In this document: one piece after another, positions 24,492 through 33,475 of the stretch
Position numbering within the stretch: the stretch's first letter is position 1
Layout: each line of letters begins with the position of its first letter
DNA from: an uncultured Phycisphaerales bacterium
Lineage (GTDB): Bacteria; Planctomycetota; Phycisphaerae; Phycisphaerales; SM1A02
Assembly (NCBI GenBank): GCA_905480395.1
Contig: CAJQQE010000033.1
Location: 32,034 to 96,033, forward strand
Direction of reading: 5' to 3'
Length of the DNA stretch: 64,000 nucleotides
The notes under the pieces: model-generated
What the model saw: the letters and a program-made list of their open reading frames with translations, nothing else
Database searches by the model: none
What the model was told of the DNA's origin: nothing
Translations under genes and position numbers: made by a program

Positions 24492-24526
24492 AGACGCCCG
24501 TTTTCGAATGGGCGTCTTCCTTTTTT
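24492..24526 (+). terminator. Intrinsic terminator
   Basis: An 8-bp perfect stem (AGACGCCC / GGGCGTCT) with a 10-base loop is followed by TCC and six T's, a textbook factor-independent terminator for plus-strand transcription. Confidence 0.85.
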
Positions 24527-24848
24527 GTACCAACCGGTCGGCGTTGCTTCCATTGCACGGCACGTTGCGTGGGACTTGGAACGTCAGCTTGCCCCAGTCA
24601 GACTCCGAAATCAAGCCATGACCTATGGCCGCTGCAGGCGCCCGGAAATGCACCCGCACACCCGCCCTTCACCGTTGACCTTGCGGGTCCCCAGCCGCCG
24701 ACTTTCAAGGGCTTCCAGCCAGTCATCACAATCACCTCAACCCAAATCCGAACGCCCCTCCTCCTTTGAGCGGCTCGAGTAACTTCTAGCCGACGCATCG
24801 TGACGTGACGACCCGAATCACAAGTTCAGGCCGCCAAACAAAATAAGA
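24527..24848. other. Intergenic stretch between two facing terminators
   Basis: Lies between a plus-strand and a minus-strand terminator. Short open frames occur on both strands, but none has a ribosome-binding site or protein-like pattern. No repeat or RNA structure was found. Confidence 0.5.
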
Positions 24849-24882
24849 CAACCCCTCGGCTGCAGAAGCAGCCAAGGGGTTG
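24849..24882 (-). terminator. Intrinsic terminator of the PEP-CTERM-like gene
   Basis: A 15-bp stem (24849-24863 with 24868-24882) and 4-base loop. The one non-Watson-Crick position is a G-U wobble only in minus-strand RNA (it would be C-A in the plus-strand RNA), so the structure belongs to the minus-strand transcript. TCTTATTTTG follows. Confidence 0.88.
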
Positions 24883-24926
24883 GAAGGTCCTTATTGACCT
24901 AAGCCTACGAACTGATCCTGATGGGA

Positions 24927-25619
24927 TCAGCCGTTGCGTCGACGTCGACCGGCAAGACCGGCGAGACCGAGCAGGGCGAGGGCGCCCGGGGCGGGAACAT
25001 TGACAATGAAACCGGCCTGCTGGCCGGGAGTGCCAAGACCCTGGTTCCAAGTGACTTCGAGCGTCGAACCAGTGAGGTCGAAGCTGCCGTCGTAGGCGAA
25101 GCGGCCGACGAACACACCGAGGCCAGCGGCACCATTGCCAACAGCGCCGTTGAGGCTCGGGGGGCTACCGTTGTACCAACCGGCGAGGTCGCCGGGGTAT
25201 GCAGCACCGTTGCCACCAAAGTTCGGGTCAAGACCCGTACCGGAGCCGGCACCAGGTGCCTGAGCAGGCTCGAGGTCAAAGCCCATGCCGCCGATGGTGA
25301 CGAACGAATCCGCGTAGCGAAGAGCTTCGGTGTCGAAGATCGAACCGAGGTTGGTGGGGGTCCAGCCAACGCCGGTCGCGCTCTGGAAGTAGTTGACCTG
25401 ACCATCGAAAGCCATGTTCAAGTTGTAGACATTGAGTGCGACATCTGCAGCATCGTTGCTGGTCAGGTAGAGGTCCTTCACGTCAACCGTCACCATCGCT
25501 CCACCGAAGTCTTCGGCGGTGACGACGTAATCGACGGTCACAGCGCCGGTGATCTCGGCGGATGCACCAGCGGCAATGATGGTGGCGACACTGGCGCCAA
25601 TAATGAGTGAACTTCGCAT
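24927..25619 (-). CDS. Secreted protein with PEP-CTERM-like sorting tail (paralogue A)
   Basis: A 230-residue protein: signal peptide MRSSLIIGASVATIIAAGAS-A, a beta-rich body, and a C-terminal tail VPAPGALALLGLAGLAG then RRRRNG. The tail has the order expected of PEP-CTERM-type anchors (Pro-rich motif, hydrophobic helix, Arg cluster), which an exosortase cuts in other bacteria. The body carries blocks GSIFDTEALRYADSFVTIGG and LEVTWNQGLGTPGQQAGF that recur in the divergent gene 26594-27304. ATG 25619 follows AAGGAG by ten bases. A strong terminator lies 45 bases downstream. No exosortase gene is in the window. Function unknown. Confidence 0.85.
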   Translation of the reverse strand: MRSSLIIGASVATIIAAGASAEITGAVTVDYVVTAEDFGGAMVTVDVKDLYLTSNDAADVALNVYNLNMAFDGQVNYFQSATGVGWTPTNLGSIFDTEALRYADSFVTIGGMGFDLEPAQAPGAGSGTGLDPNFGGNGAAYPGDLAGWYNGSPPSLNGAVGNGAAGLGVFVGRFAYDGSFDLTGSTLEVTWNQGLGTPGQQAGFIVNVPAPGALALLGLAGLAGRRRRNG

Positions 25620-26293
25620 TTCTATACTTCTCCTTAAGAAGATATTGGGAACAAATTCTGCCACGAGGAACTTAAAAGAGGGGAGTCGTGGCTTCACCCC
25701 TGGCCAGAGATTTCCCCCGGAATAGAACCAAGTTTGAAAGTGGTTTCAATCGGAGAGGCAGAACCAACCGACCAAATCCGAATCCTCGTTCTCACAAAAG
25801 AGCGAGGATCCTCTTTCAACTCAACTGATTCCTTTGCACCGAGACGTTTCCGAAGATCAGTCCCAAAGATCAAGAATCAGATCGACTTCTTCTTCTGATT
25901 TGCGGGAGGGCACTTCTCGCAAGGTCGAAGACGCGGCCGATTTCCGTCAACTCCGTCACCGGTGATCAAGACGGTTTTGGAGTCAGGTCCATCCTCTACT
26001 TTCTGAATTCAAAATCAAGACTTCTCTCCCAGACTCGCTGAAAATAAACCAGATTCCCGAGTCGACTTCATAGGTTATAGGACTATATGGCTTCGCCAAG
26101 TCCCCCGCGAGCCTCCTCTTATTGACCCATGAGGGCTATCTCACCCGAAAAAGCCAAAATACAGCTGCGTCGCGATTTATCGGACTGCTACTCAAAAGGG
26201 CTCAGAAGCCGACGATGCTCGCGGGCTTCGAGTTCTCTTGTGACGACGCCGTCAGTCGAGCGGGAAGCCTGAAGATCCAGCGCGACCGAATGA
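25620..26293. other. Non-coding stretch between paralogue A and the ppdK fragment
   Basis: 674 bases, less GC-rich than the surroundings, with no convincing gene. It holds a weak hairpin with a 7-bp stem ATCCTCG / CGAGGAT near 25786-25811 and the ribosome-binding site of the gene at 25619. The AT-richer segment around 26030-26100 might contain a promoter, but no clear -35/-10 pair could be assigned. Confidence 0.5.
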
Positions 26294-26476
26294 GAGAACC
26301 GCTTGGGCGGCAAGCCACGCCACCGGGACCCGGAACGGTGAACGACTGACGTCGTCCCGTCCCACCTGCTCGCAGATTGCGATGAGTGAGGATTCACCAC
26401 CGTACTCACCGCAGATCCCGAGCTTCAACTTCGGCTTCCTGCAGTCGTTGCACGCGATGCCCATGAGCCGGCCCAT
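26294..26476 (-). pseudogene. Decayed copy of the 3' end of ppdK
   Basis: Read on the minus strand this region encodes KPKLKLGICGEYGGE and then SPFRVPVAWLA-AQAVL, matching the last about 60 residues of the intact PPDK encoded at 27421-30111 (KPKLKLGICGEHGGE ... SPFRVPVARLAAAQAVL). Over the alignable bases the two are nearly 90 percent identical. The copy has lost one Ala codon, its stop codon has changed from TGA to TCA, and the catalytic-cysteine position of the SCSPFRVP motif is Arg. Most differences change the amino acid, so it is not under selection. Similarity stops at the ppdK stop codon on one side and about 190 bases inside the gene on the other. Confidence 0.85.
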
Positions 26477-26593
26477 TTCACCGAGTTTGTCCTGGACTTG
26501 ACGGCCCTATGCAAAACAATAGGAACGGAGGGCTCGAGACCGTTCCGCCGAACACCGTTTCTGGAGATTTCACCATTGACCCCGAAGATCTCG

Positions 26594-27304
26594 ATGCGGC
26601 GAGCCAGCATCACCACCTTTTCGATCGTGGCGATCAGTAGCGCTGCCGCCAATGCCGATATCACCGGCGCATTTTCGTTCGACTCGATCAGCATGGCCGA
26701 CCAGTTCGGCGGCGGTCAAGTCCCCGTGTTCGTTCAGGATCTCTACTTCATCTCGAACAATCCCGATGATGTGGTGCTCGCGGCTTTCGATCTGTTGCTC
26801 GAACCCACCGCCCAGATCGACTACTACCAGGCACCGCTCGGCTACGGATGGAACCCCGGAAACATCGGCAGCATCTTTGATACGGAATCGGTTCGCCGCG
26901 CCGATTCGTTCGTGACGATCGGTGGCTTCGGCAGCGACGCTTCGACGCCGCTCCAGATCCCGGGAGCCGGTGACACCACCCAGCTCGATTCGAACTTCGG
27001 TGGGCCGGAGACCTCATTTCCGGGGACGGCTGCGGGCTGGTTCAACGCCTCCCCGCCGACGCTGGCCGGCGCCGTTCACGACACGCCGCTGGGGACCTTG
27101 GGCACGTTCGTCGGGCGATTTTCATATGTGGGGGATCCATGGGACTCTCCGCTCTACAAGTCCAGAATCTCCGCGTCATGGAATCAGGGAATCGGAACGC
27201 CAGGTGACTCCGCCTCGTTCCTGATCAACTGGATCCCCTCCCCCGCCACCCTCGGCCTTTTCGCCCTTGCCGGACTGCGGAACTCGTCCCGACGCCGAAT
27301 CTGA
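26594..27304 (+). CDS. Secreted protein, paralogue B, with degenerate sorting tail
   Basis: A 236-residue paralogue of the protein encoded at 24927-25619. It shares GSIFDTESVRRADSFVTIGG, SNFGGPETSFPGTAAGWFN and ASWNQGIGTPGDSASF. Signal peptide: RRASITTFSIVAISSAAANA. The C-terminus IPSPATLGLFALAGLRNSSRRRI keeps the Pro motif and Arg end of the PEP-CTERM-like tail, but the hydrophobic part is short and interrupted. ATG 26594 is chosen because it opens the signal peptide. It lies between the decayed and the intact ppdK 3' ends and converges on ppdK. Confidence 0.78.
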   Translation: MRRASITTFSIVAISSAAANADITGAFSFDSISMADQFGGGQVPVFVQDLYFISNNPDDVVLAAFDLLLEPTAQIDYYQAPLGYGWNPGNIGSIFDTESVRRADSFVTIGGFGSDASTPLQIPGAGDTTQLDSNFGGPETSFPGTAAGWFNASPPTLAGAVHDTPLGTLGTFVGRFSYVGDPWDSPLYKSRISASWNQGIGTPGDSASFLINWIPSPATLGLFALAGLRNSSRRRI

Positions 27305-27348
27305 GTTCGAACCCCCCCCCGGCCAATCGAAGATCCCACGCAAAAGAA

Positions 27349-27379
27349 CCGCGGAAGGCGACGAGGTCGCCTTCCGCGG
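27349..27379. terminator. Terminator between converging paralogue B and ppdK
   Basis: A 14-bp perfect inverted repeat (CCGCGGAAGGCGAC / GTCGCCTTCCGCGG) with a 3-base loop. On the minus strand it is followed by TTCTTTTGC, so it best serves ppdK, but it could also stop the plus-strand gene ending at 27304. Confidence 0.8.
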
Positions 27380-27420
27380 ATTCGAATCGAAGATGGCCTC
27401 CGGAAAAGGCCTGCGGCGGG

Positions 27421-30111
27421 TCAGAGGACCGCTTGGGCGGCGGCGAGCCTCGCCACCGGGACCCGGAACGGTGAACAGCTGACGTAGTCCAATCCCACCT
27501 GCTCGCAGAATGCGATGGACGAAGGTTCACCACCGTGCTCACCGCAGATCCCAAGCTTCAACTTCGGCTTGGTCATCCGGCCTTCCTGACACGCGATTTC
27601 TACCAGCCGGCCGACGCCCGTGACATCGATGGCCTGGAACGGATCCTTCTCGAGGATCTCTCGGCTGACGTATTCCGGGAGGAATACGCCGGCGTCATCT
27701 CGGCTGTAGCCGAAGGCCATTTGCGTGAGGTCATTGGTCCCGAAGCTGAAGAAGTCCGCGACTTCGGCAATATCACCGGCGGTGAGCGCCGCTCGGGGAA
27801 TTTCGATCATCGTCCCGACGGGGATCGACAACTTCCCGGAGTACTTCTTTTCCTTCTTGACCACTGCAATGGTTTCGAGGATCAACTCACGAAGAATCTC
27901 AAGCTCGCGACGCGTGCCGATCAGCGGCACCATGATCTCTGGCATCGCCTTGATGCCCTTCTTGAGGCACTGGATCGTTGCTTCTGTGATCGCTCTGGCC
28001 TGCATTTTCGCGATCTCCGGATAGGTGATCGCGAGCCGGCAACCACGATGCCCGAGCATCGGATTCATCTCATGGAGCATGGACACCCGACGACGGACCT
28101 CTGAGAGTGGCACCCCAAGGTCCTTGGCCATCGCCTTCTGCGAGTCTGCTTCATGCGGCAGGAACTCATGGAGAGGCGGATCAAGCAACCGCACGGTCAC
28201 GGGAAGCCCCTTCATCGCGGTGAAAATGCCTGCGAAGTCTTTCCGCTGGTACGGAAGCAACTTCTTCAGGGCCTTCTCTCGGTTGACCATCGTCCCCGCG
28301 AGGATCATCTCCCGCATCGCCTTGATGCGATCACCCTCGAAGAACATATGCTCGGTTCGGCAAAGCCCGATTCCGATCGCCCCGAACTCCCGAGCTCGCT
28401 TGGCATCCTGAGGGGTGTCGGCATTGGTCCGAACTCCCATTCTGGCCACGCCATCCGCCCACTTGAGCACGGTCGCGAGATCACCCGAGACCTTGCTTGG
28501 GATCACCCGTTCGATCTCACCGACCATGACCTCGCCAGTTGAACCATCGATCGAGAGCACTGACTTTCGACCGTATGTCTTCCCGCCGACGGTGATTCGA
28601 CCCTTCGCGGCGTCGATCGAGATGTCGCCCGCTCCGGCGACGCAGCATTTGCCCCAACCGCGAGCGACCACTGCCGCATGACTCGTCATACCACCCGTGG
28701 AGGTGAGGATCCCGGCCGCACTGTGCATGCCATCGACGTCCTCCGGTGAGGTCTCTTTCCGCACCAGAAGAACCTGCTCACCAGCGAGGGCACGCTCAAC
28801 GGCCTCTTCCGCGGTGAACGCCAGCCCTCCGCTGGCGGCTCCGGGTGACGCTGGAAGACCCTTCGCGATCGTCTCCGCGGCAGCCTTGCTCTTTCCCTGA
28901 AAACTGGGAAGCAGGAGCTGCGTGAGATCATTCGCCGGAATCCGCTTGAGCGCCGTCTTCCGGTCGATCAACTTCTCCTTCACCATGTCCACGGCCATCT
29001 TCACTGAGGCGGCACCCGTTCGCTTTCCGTTCCGAGTCTGGAGCATGTAGAGCGTGCCACGCTCGATCGTGAATTCGATGTCCTGCATGTCCTTGTAGTG
29101 CTTCTCAAGCTTGATTCGGATTCGACCGAGTTCCTTGGCAACCCGAGCGTTCCAGCGGCTCATGGCCGCCAGTGGCTCTGGCGTTCGAATTCCGGCGACC
29201 ACGTCCTCACCCTGAGCATTGATCAGGAACTCGCCGTAGAAGACGTTCTTTCCGGTCGAAGGGTCGCGGGTGAACGCGACACCAGTTCCCGAATCCTCAC
29301 CCATGTTCCCGAACACCATTGCCTGTACGTTCACCGCCGTGCCGTTGAGCCCGGAGATCTCGTTGATTCGTCGATAGGAATTCGCTCGATCGCTGTTCCA
29401 ACTGCGGAACACCGCCTCGACGGCCAGTTCCAACTGTTTGTAGGGATCCGTTGGAAAAGCGGCGCCCACATGCTGGCGATACACCGCCTTGTAGGCCTGG
29501 CAAAGTTCACGCAGTCCTTCGGCCGGAACATCGGTGTCCTCGGTGACTCCAAGCCCCTTCTTGATGCGATCGAACGCGGCTTCGAAGTGATGATGATCAA
29601 CACCCATCACCACGTCGCCGTACATGTTGATCAGCCGGCGATAGGCATCCCACGCAAAGCGTTCGTTGCCGGTCAGTTCTGCGAGCCCGACCACGGACTT
29701 GTCGTTCAATCCCAGATTGAGCACCGTGTCCATCATTCCAGGCATCGACACGGCAGCCCCGGATCGAACCGAGACGAGCAGTGGATCAGTGGTCGATCCG
29801 AACTTCTTTCCGGTCTCCATCTCGAGCTTCCGGATGTTCTTCCGGATCTGGTCCGAAAGCCCCCCCGGAAATCGACCACCGATGTCGTAATAAGCGGCGC
29901 AGGTATCGGTGGTGATCGTGAATCCAGCCGGAACCGGGAGGCCGATCGAAGTCATGTCGGCGAGGTTTGCACCCTTTCCGCCGAGCAACGTCTTCTGTGA
30001 TGCCTTGCCCTCGGTTCGTGAACCGCCGAAGAAGTAAACCATCTTCTTGGCTCGAGTCGTCGTCTTCTGGGAGGCGGTCGAACGACCGCGGGTCTTCTTG
30101 GTGGTGGCCAT
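27421..30111 (-). CDS. ppdK: Pyruvate, phosphate dikinase
   Basis: PPDK interconverts pyruvate, ATP and phosphate with phosphoenolpyruvate, AMP and pyrophosphate. Domains in order: nucleotide-binding domain from VYFFGGSR (GGKGANLADMTSIGLPVPAGF, FGNMGEDSGTGVAFTRDPSTG), the phosphohistidine domain with GGMTSHAAVVARGWGKCCV, and the PEP-binding barrel (FRTEHMF-like CRTEHMFFEGDR, MLGHRGCRL, GTNDLTQMAFGYSRDD) ending in the catalytic SCSPFRVPVARLAAAQA. At 896 residues it is slightly long because of a Lys/Thr/Ser-rich N-terminal extension of 23 residues; ATG 30042 (MVYFFGG) would give the standard form. A decayed copy of its 3' end lies 1.1 kb away. Confidence 0.97.
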   Translation of the reverse strand: MATTKKTRGRSTASQKTTTRAKKMVYFFGGSRTEGKASQKTLLGGKGANLADMTSIGLPVPAGFTITTDTCAAYYDIGGRFPGGLSDQIRKNIRKLEMETGKKFGSTTDPLLVSVRSGAAVSMPGMMDTVLNLGLNDKSVVGLAELTGNERFAWDAYRRLINMYGDVVMGVDHHHFEAAFDRIKKGLGVTEDTDVPAEGLRELCQAYKAVYRQHVGAAFPTDPYKQLELAVEAVFRSWNSDRANSYRRINEISGLNGTAVNVQAMVFGNMGEDSGTGVAFTRDPSTGKNVFYGEFLINAQGEDVVAGIRTPEPLAAMSRWNARVAKELGRIRIKLEKHYKDMQDIEFTIERGTLYMLQTRNGKRTGAASVKMAVDMVKEKLIDRKTALKRIPANDLTQLLLPSFQGKSKAAAETIAKGLPASPGAASGGLAFTAEEAVERALAGEQVLLVRKETSPEDVDGMHSAAGILTSTGGMTSHAAVVARGWGKCCVAGAGDISIDAAKGRITVGGKTYGRKSVLSIDGSTGEVMVGEIERVIPSKVSGDLATVLKWADGVARMGVRTNADTPQDAKRAREFGAIGIGLCRTEHMFFEGDRIKAMREMILAGTMVNREKALKKLLPYQRKDFAGIFTAMKGLPVTVRLLDPPLHEFLPHEADSQKAMAKDLGVPLSEVRRRVSMLHEMNPMLGHRGCRLAITYPEIAKMQARAITEATIQCLKKGIKAMPEIMVPLIGTRRELEILRELILETIAVVKKEKKYSGKLSIPVGTMIEIPRAALTAGDIAEVADFFSFGTNDLTQMAFGYSRDDAGVFLPEYVSREILEKDPFQAIDVTGVGRLVEIACQEGRMTKPKLKLGICGEHGGEPSSIAFCEQVGLDYVSCSPFRVPVARLAAAQAVL

Positions 30112-30240
30112 CGGGTCTAGAGTCCGTCGCTGCGTGATTCCCCACTCGGCGGAACCACAAGGAATAAGGAGCGGAATTGTAACTGCCCGGAGGAAGATGG
30201 GCGGTCGTGAGCTCGAAACGGGTAGCCTGATCAGTCGACC

Positions 30241-31617
30241 ATGAGCATCGATTCCACCATCAACTCAGTCCCCGCCCTGCCCAGTCGCATCGACCCCGAG
30301 TGCTTGCTCGCCGCCTGGCCCTGTGACCGACGACTGGCGATGCTCGCATCGCATGGTGGAGGGCCATTCGGCAGATTCACCTTCGCCGCTTCCCCGGTCT
30401 CGGAACTCGAGCTCCGGGGTTCTGGAACAATCCAACGGCTTCGATCCGAACTCGCAAACGCCGGGTCGACCAGCAAGACCGAGCCACTCCCCACCGGGCG
30501 GGGGTACTTCGTGATGCTGAGTTACGACCTCTTCCGACATCTGGAACCGACCGCGATATCGAATCGGCCCCCGACCGATGATCGCGATTGGCCGGACGCC
30601 ATTCTTCTTCGATGCGAAGGCGGAATCCTCCAGACCGAGCAAGGGACACGCCTCTGCGGAGACCTTTCGGTGATTCCTACCTTGAACCCCCGCGAACTTC
30701 CTCGTCCGAAGATCGGCCCACTGCGAGGAGACCTGGCGGCCGACGAGTATCAGCGTGGCGTCGCGAGCGTGATCGATCACGTGCACGCCGGAGACTGCTT
30801 CCAGGCGAACCTCGCCCAGAGATTCGGGGCGGAATTCAGCGGTTCGATCAGGAGTCTCGCGGCGACGGCCTTCGAAGTCGCGGCCCCTCGTTACGGCGCC
30901 GTGCTCGAATGCGGTCCCGGCAGATCGATCGTCTCGCTCAGCCCCGAGCTTTTCCTTGAAACTCGCCCCGGGCCGGATGGCGTTCGGGTTCGGACCCGTC
31001 CCATCAAGGGAACCCGACCGTCCGATCGGACGGTTGACGAGCTCGCGAGAAGCGAAAAGGACGCCGCCGAACTGAACATGATCATCGACCTGATGCGCAA
31101 CGATCTCGGCCGTGTCTGCCGCATCGGATCAATCGAGGTCAGCCAGCCGAGGTCAATCGAGACGCATCCCACCGTTCATCACGGCATCGCGGAAGTCTCG
31201 GGCATCCTTCGCCCCGAGCTCGATATTGCGGACCTGATTCTGGCCGCATTCCCGCCAGGCTCGGTCACCGGGGCGCCGAAGATTCAGGCGATGCGGATCA
31301 TCGACCAACTGGAGCCAGTTCGACGTGGACCGTACTGCGGGGCCATCGGTTGGATCGACGATTCAGGATTTTCCGTGCTCAACGTCGCGATCCGTACGAT
31401 CACCGCGACTGGTACGCGGGGATCCGCGCCGGATGAGATCGACGGCCGGCTTGATTACCACGCGGGATGCGGAATCGTCGCGGAATCAAATCCCCGCGAC
31501 GAATACTTAGAGAGCCTCGATAAGGCGGAGGTATTCCGACGTACGATCGAGCGACTGCCGACCAACGACCAACGCCCGCCCCAAACCGACGCCGAAGTCC
31601 CGATACCAAGAACTTAG
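30241..31617 (+). CDS. pabB: Aminodeoxychorismate synthase component I
   Basis: PabB aminates chorismate to 4-amino-4-deoxychorismate for folate. The chorismate-binding domain shows GDCFQANLAQRF, SPELFLETR, the diagnostic RPIKGTRP (Lys is typical of PabB; TrpE has Ala there), LIDLMRNDLGRVC, THPTVHHGIAEVSG, AAFPPGSVTGAPK and AGCGIVAESNP. 458 residues, with no fused glutaminase or lyase domain. folC of the same pathway lies 11 kb downstream. It diverges from ppdK and overlaps the convergent PilZ-like gene by 4 bases. Confidence 0.93.
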   Translation: MSIDSTINSVPALPSRIDPECLLAAWPCDRRLAMLASHGGGPFGRFTFAASPVSELELRGSGTIQRLRSELANAGSTSKTEPLPTGRGYFVMLSYDLFRHLEPTAISNRPPTDDRDWPDAILLRCEGGILQTEQGTRLCGDLSVIPTLNPRELPRPKIGPLRGDLAADEYQRGVASVIDHVHAGDCFQANLAQRFGAEFSGSIRSLAATAFEVAAPRYGAVLECGPGRSIVSLSPELFLETRPGPDGVRVRTRPIKGTRPSDRTVDELARSEKDAAELNMIIDLMRNDLGRVCRIGSIEVSQPRSIETHPTVHHGIAEVSGILRPELDIADLILAAFPPGSVTGAPKIQAMRIIDQLEPVRRGPYCGAIGWIDDSGFSVLNVAIRTITATGTRGSAPDEIDGRLDYHAGCGIVAESNPRDEYLESLDKAEVFRRTIERLPTNDQRPPQTDAEVPIPRT

Positions 31618-32531
31618 CCTGGTCGACCAGCGTCCCGCTGATCGCGTGCCTGGCGTTGCAATTCCTGCTGCTGCTCGATGTAACCGAGGATTTGGCTGGC
31701 AACCATTGACTGATGCGGCAGGTTGAAACTGAAATCGAAGGCGATTCCGACGTAGGTTTGTTGCGAGGAATCGATGTGCGTATGCACCACCTTGCCCGAC
31801 GCGCAGACTGGAATCGGAATCTCCGGTTCCAGCGAGAGCCGCAGCCAGAAAATCCGGTGCCGTCCGACCGCCGCGGCATTGTCATGATTCACGATCAGGC
31901 CAACACCACCCCCACCGAGATTCGCCAGCTCCGCCGTAAACATTGGCCCGACCACGGGCATCACGGCATCCGAGAAGAGATCCTCGCCTGAAATCGACTC
32001 GCCCGACTTCCATGCTTCAAACGCCAGTTCGGTGGCTCGCTCAGCGGGGATCACCGACTTGGGATCGAGCAACGGCCAGATCTCCACATTCGGGAGCGTG
32101 ACCGCCTGGGTATCCACCCGAATGCGGCGGCGTGTCGACCGACTCACCTCGGTCGGCATGGCCAGTCGAAGGCCGGGTGCATACCCAGCCTTGCCTCCAA
32201 CGACGTCACCGAGAATTGTGGTCCGAAACGTCCAACGATTCTGACCGATGGCAATCGCCCCGACCAATTCGATGCCCGCTTCAATCTGAACCTCACGACC
32301 CAGCGTGATTGGCCGCTCGACCATGATCTCGTCTGTAGTGAGATCGAGGACTCGAACCCGCCAGACCAGATCCGGCCCTTTCGCATGAAGCGATGGATCG
32401 GTCTCTCCGCGATCTGGATGAGCGATCGCAAACTCGATGGCACCACCTCGCTCGTGGATCTGCTCGAGAAGACGTCGCCAATCATGAGTTCTGCTTCTGG
32501 ATGCCGGCACGCCGAGCGCTCGCTTTCGCAT
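31614..32531 (-). CDS. PilZ-like protein
   Basis: A 305-residue soluble protein that resembles YcgR-type PilZ proteins. An N-terminal half (about 30-140) contains LDLTTDEIMVERPITLG, the usual position of the YcgR-N fold. Then STRRRIRVDTQ supplies the RxxxR c-di-GMP motif, and AELANLGGGGVGLIV is at the place of the second motif (D/N-x-S/A-x-x-G), with Gly replacing Ser. Ligand binding is thus uncertain. An Arg/Gln-rich helix closes the protein. It is not near flagellar or pilus genes here. Confidence 0.55.
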   Translation of the reverse strand: MRKRALGVPASRSRTHDWRRLLEQIHERGGAIEFAIAHPDRGETDPSLHAKGPDLVWRVRVLDLTTDEIMVERPITLGREVQIEAGIELVGAIAIGQNRWTFRTTILGDVVGGKAGYAPGLRLAMPTEVSRSTRRRIRVDTQAVTLPNVEIWPLLDPKSVIPAERATELAFEAWKSGESISGEDLFSDAVMPVVGPMFTAELANLGGGGVGLIVNHDNAAAVGRHRIFWLRLSLEPEIPIPVCASGKVVHTHIDSSQQTYVGIAFDFSFNLPHQSMVASQILGYIEQQQELQRQARDQRDAGRPG

Positions 32532-32779
32532 TTGCGGCGGCCTTCCGAAGAAGTTCGCCAGGACATCCCGGGGACACGGTCCGTTCAGAATGACGGATGC
32601 CCAACCAGGCTTACTTTCTGTCTACCGATCTCATCGACCTTTCCGGTCGATCGAAGCCACCGAGGAATCGAGTTCGGACCGGAAGTGTAGGCGCCTCGAC
32701 CTCCAAATCCCCACCAACGGAACGATCCGACGCGAATTAGAACGCCGACCCGCTTTTTATGTCCGATAGAGTGGATCGC

Positions 32780-33475
32780 TCATGAGGTCTCATGCAAATG
32801 GACGACCATGGAAGCCCCCGGATCATGCCCGCCGACCGTCAATCCCGCCAAGACCGCGGCATCATTCAGTTCGGCCATCGACCAGATCCGAAGCACCCGC
32901 TCGTCGGGCCGAAGTTCCTCGCTTTCCGGATCCACCTCGTCCCCGGTTCGTAGGACGAACTCCGGCTCTCCAGCAATCCAGATCATCTGCATTGAGCCAT
33001 CCTCGGAGATCCCCTCACCCCAATTTCCCGCCGACAACTCCGCCCATGAGGTGAAGGGGAAATCGTCGTAGAGAAGAATCCCGTCAGTATTGAGCCGGCC
33101 CGCCAGGGCCTGAAAAAGTTCACGAAGCGTGCTCGGCTCCCGAATCAGGGCAAGCGTGTTTCCAAGAAGAAGAATGGCATCGAAGGGACCCGCGGGAAGC
33201 AGGCTGCAACCGGCGGCCGATGAAAAGTCACCCACCACGAAAGTCGCCTTCGCATCCGTGGATTTCTCAAAGGCAGGCCGATGGTTCGCCATTCGATCGA
33301 CGCCAATCACCTCATGGCCGGCCAGACACAGATGACCGGCGATTCGGCCGGAACCGCAGCCCAGATCCAGCACCCGAGCCGGCCCGCACATCAACCGGGA
33401 CTTCACGCCCTGTACCTGTGCAAGGGTCTCCGCTTCGTCGTAGGGAGATTGATCCGAATCCGAATGACGACTCAT
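32780..33475 (-). CDS. SAM-dependent methyltransferase
   Basis: A 231-residue class I methyltransferase. The SAM-binding motif I is VLDLGCGSGRIAGHL, motif II GHEVIGVDRM with acidic Asp, and later GPFDAILLLGNTLALI. The substrate is not visible. The ATG at 33475 overlaps the stop of the transglutaminase gene (ATGA), so it is translated with the DUF58/TgpA pair. An open-frame extension upstream over the tgpA end is not the start. Confidence 0.85.
   Translation of the reverse strand: MSRHSDSDQSPYDEAETLAQVQGVKSRLMCGPARVLDLGCGSGRIAGHLCLAGHEVIGVDRMANHRPAFEKSTDAKATFVVGDFSSAAGCSLLPAGPFDAILLLGNTLALIREPSTLRELFQALAGRLNTDGILLYDDFPFTSWAELSAGNWGEGISEDGSMQMIWIAGEPEFVLRTGDEVDPESEELRPDERVLRIWSMAELNDAAVLAGLTVGGHDPGASMVVHLHETS

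Noticed and set aside
26188..26409. Separate minus-strand open frame in the ppdK fragment region
   Set aside because: A different frame over the same decayed ppdK copy; the frame with the KPKLKLGICGE match is the meaningful one.
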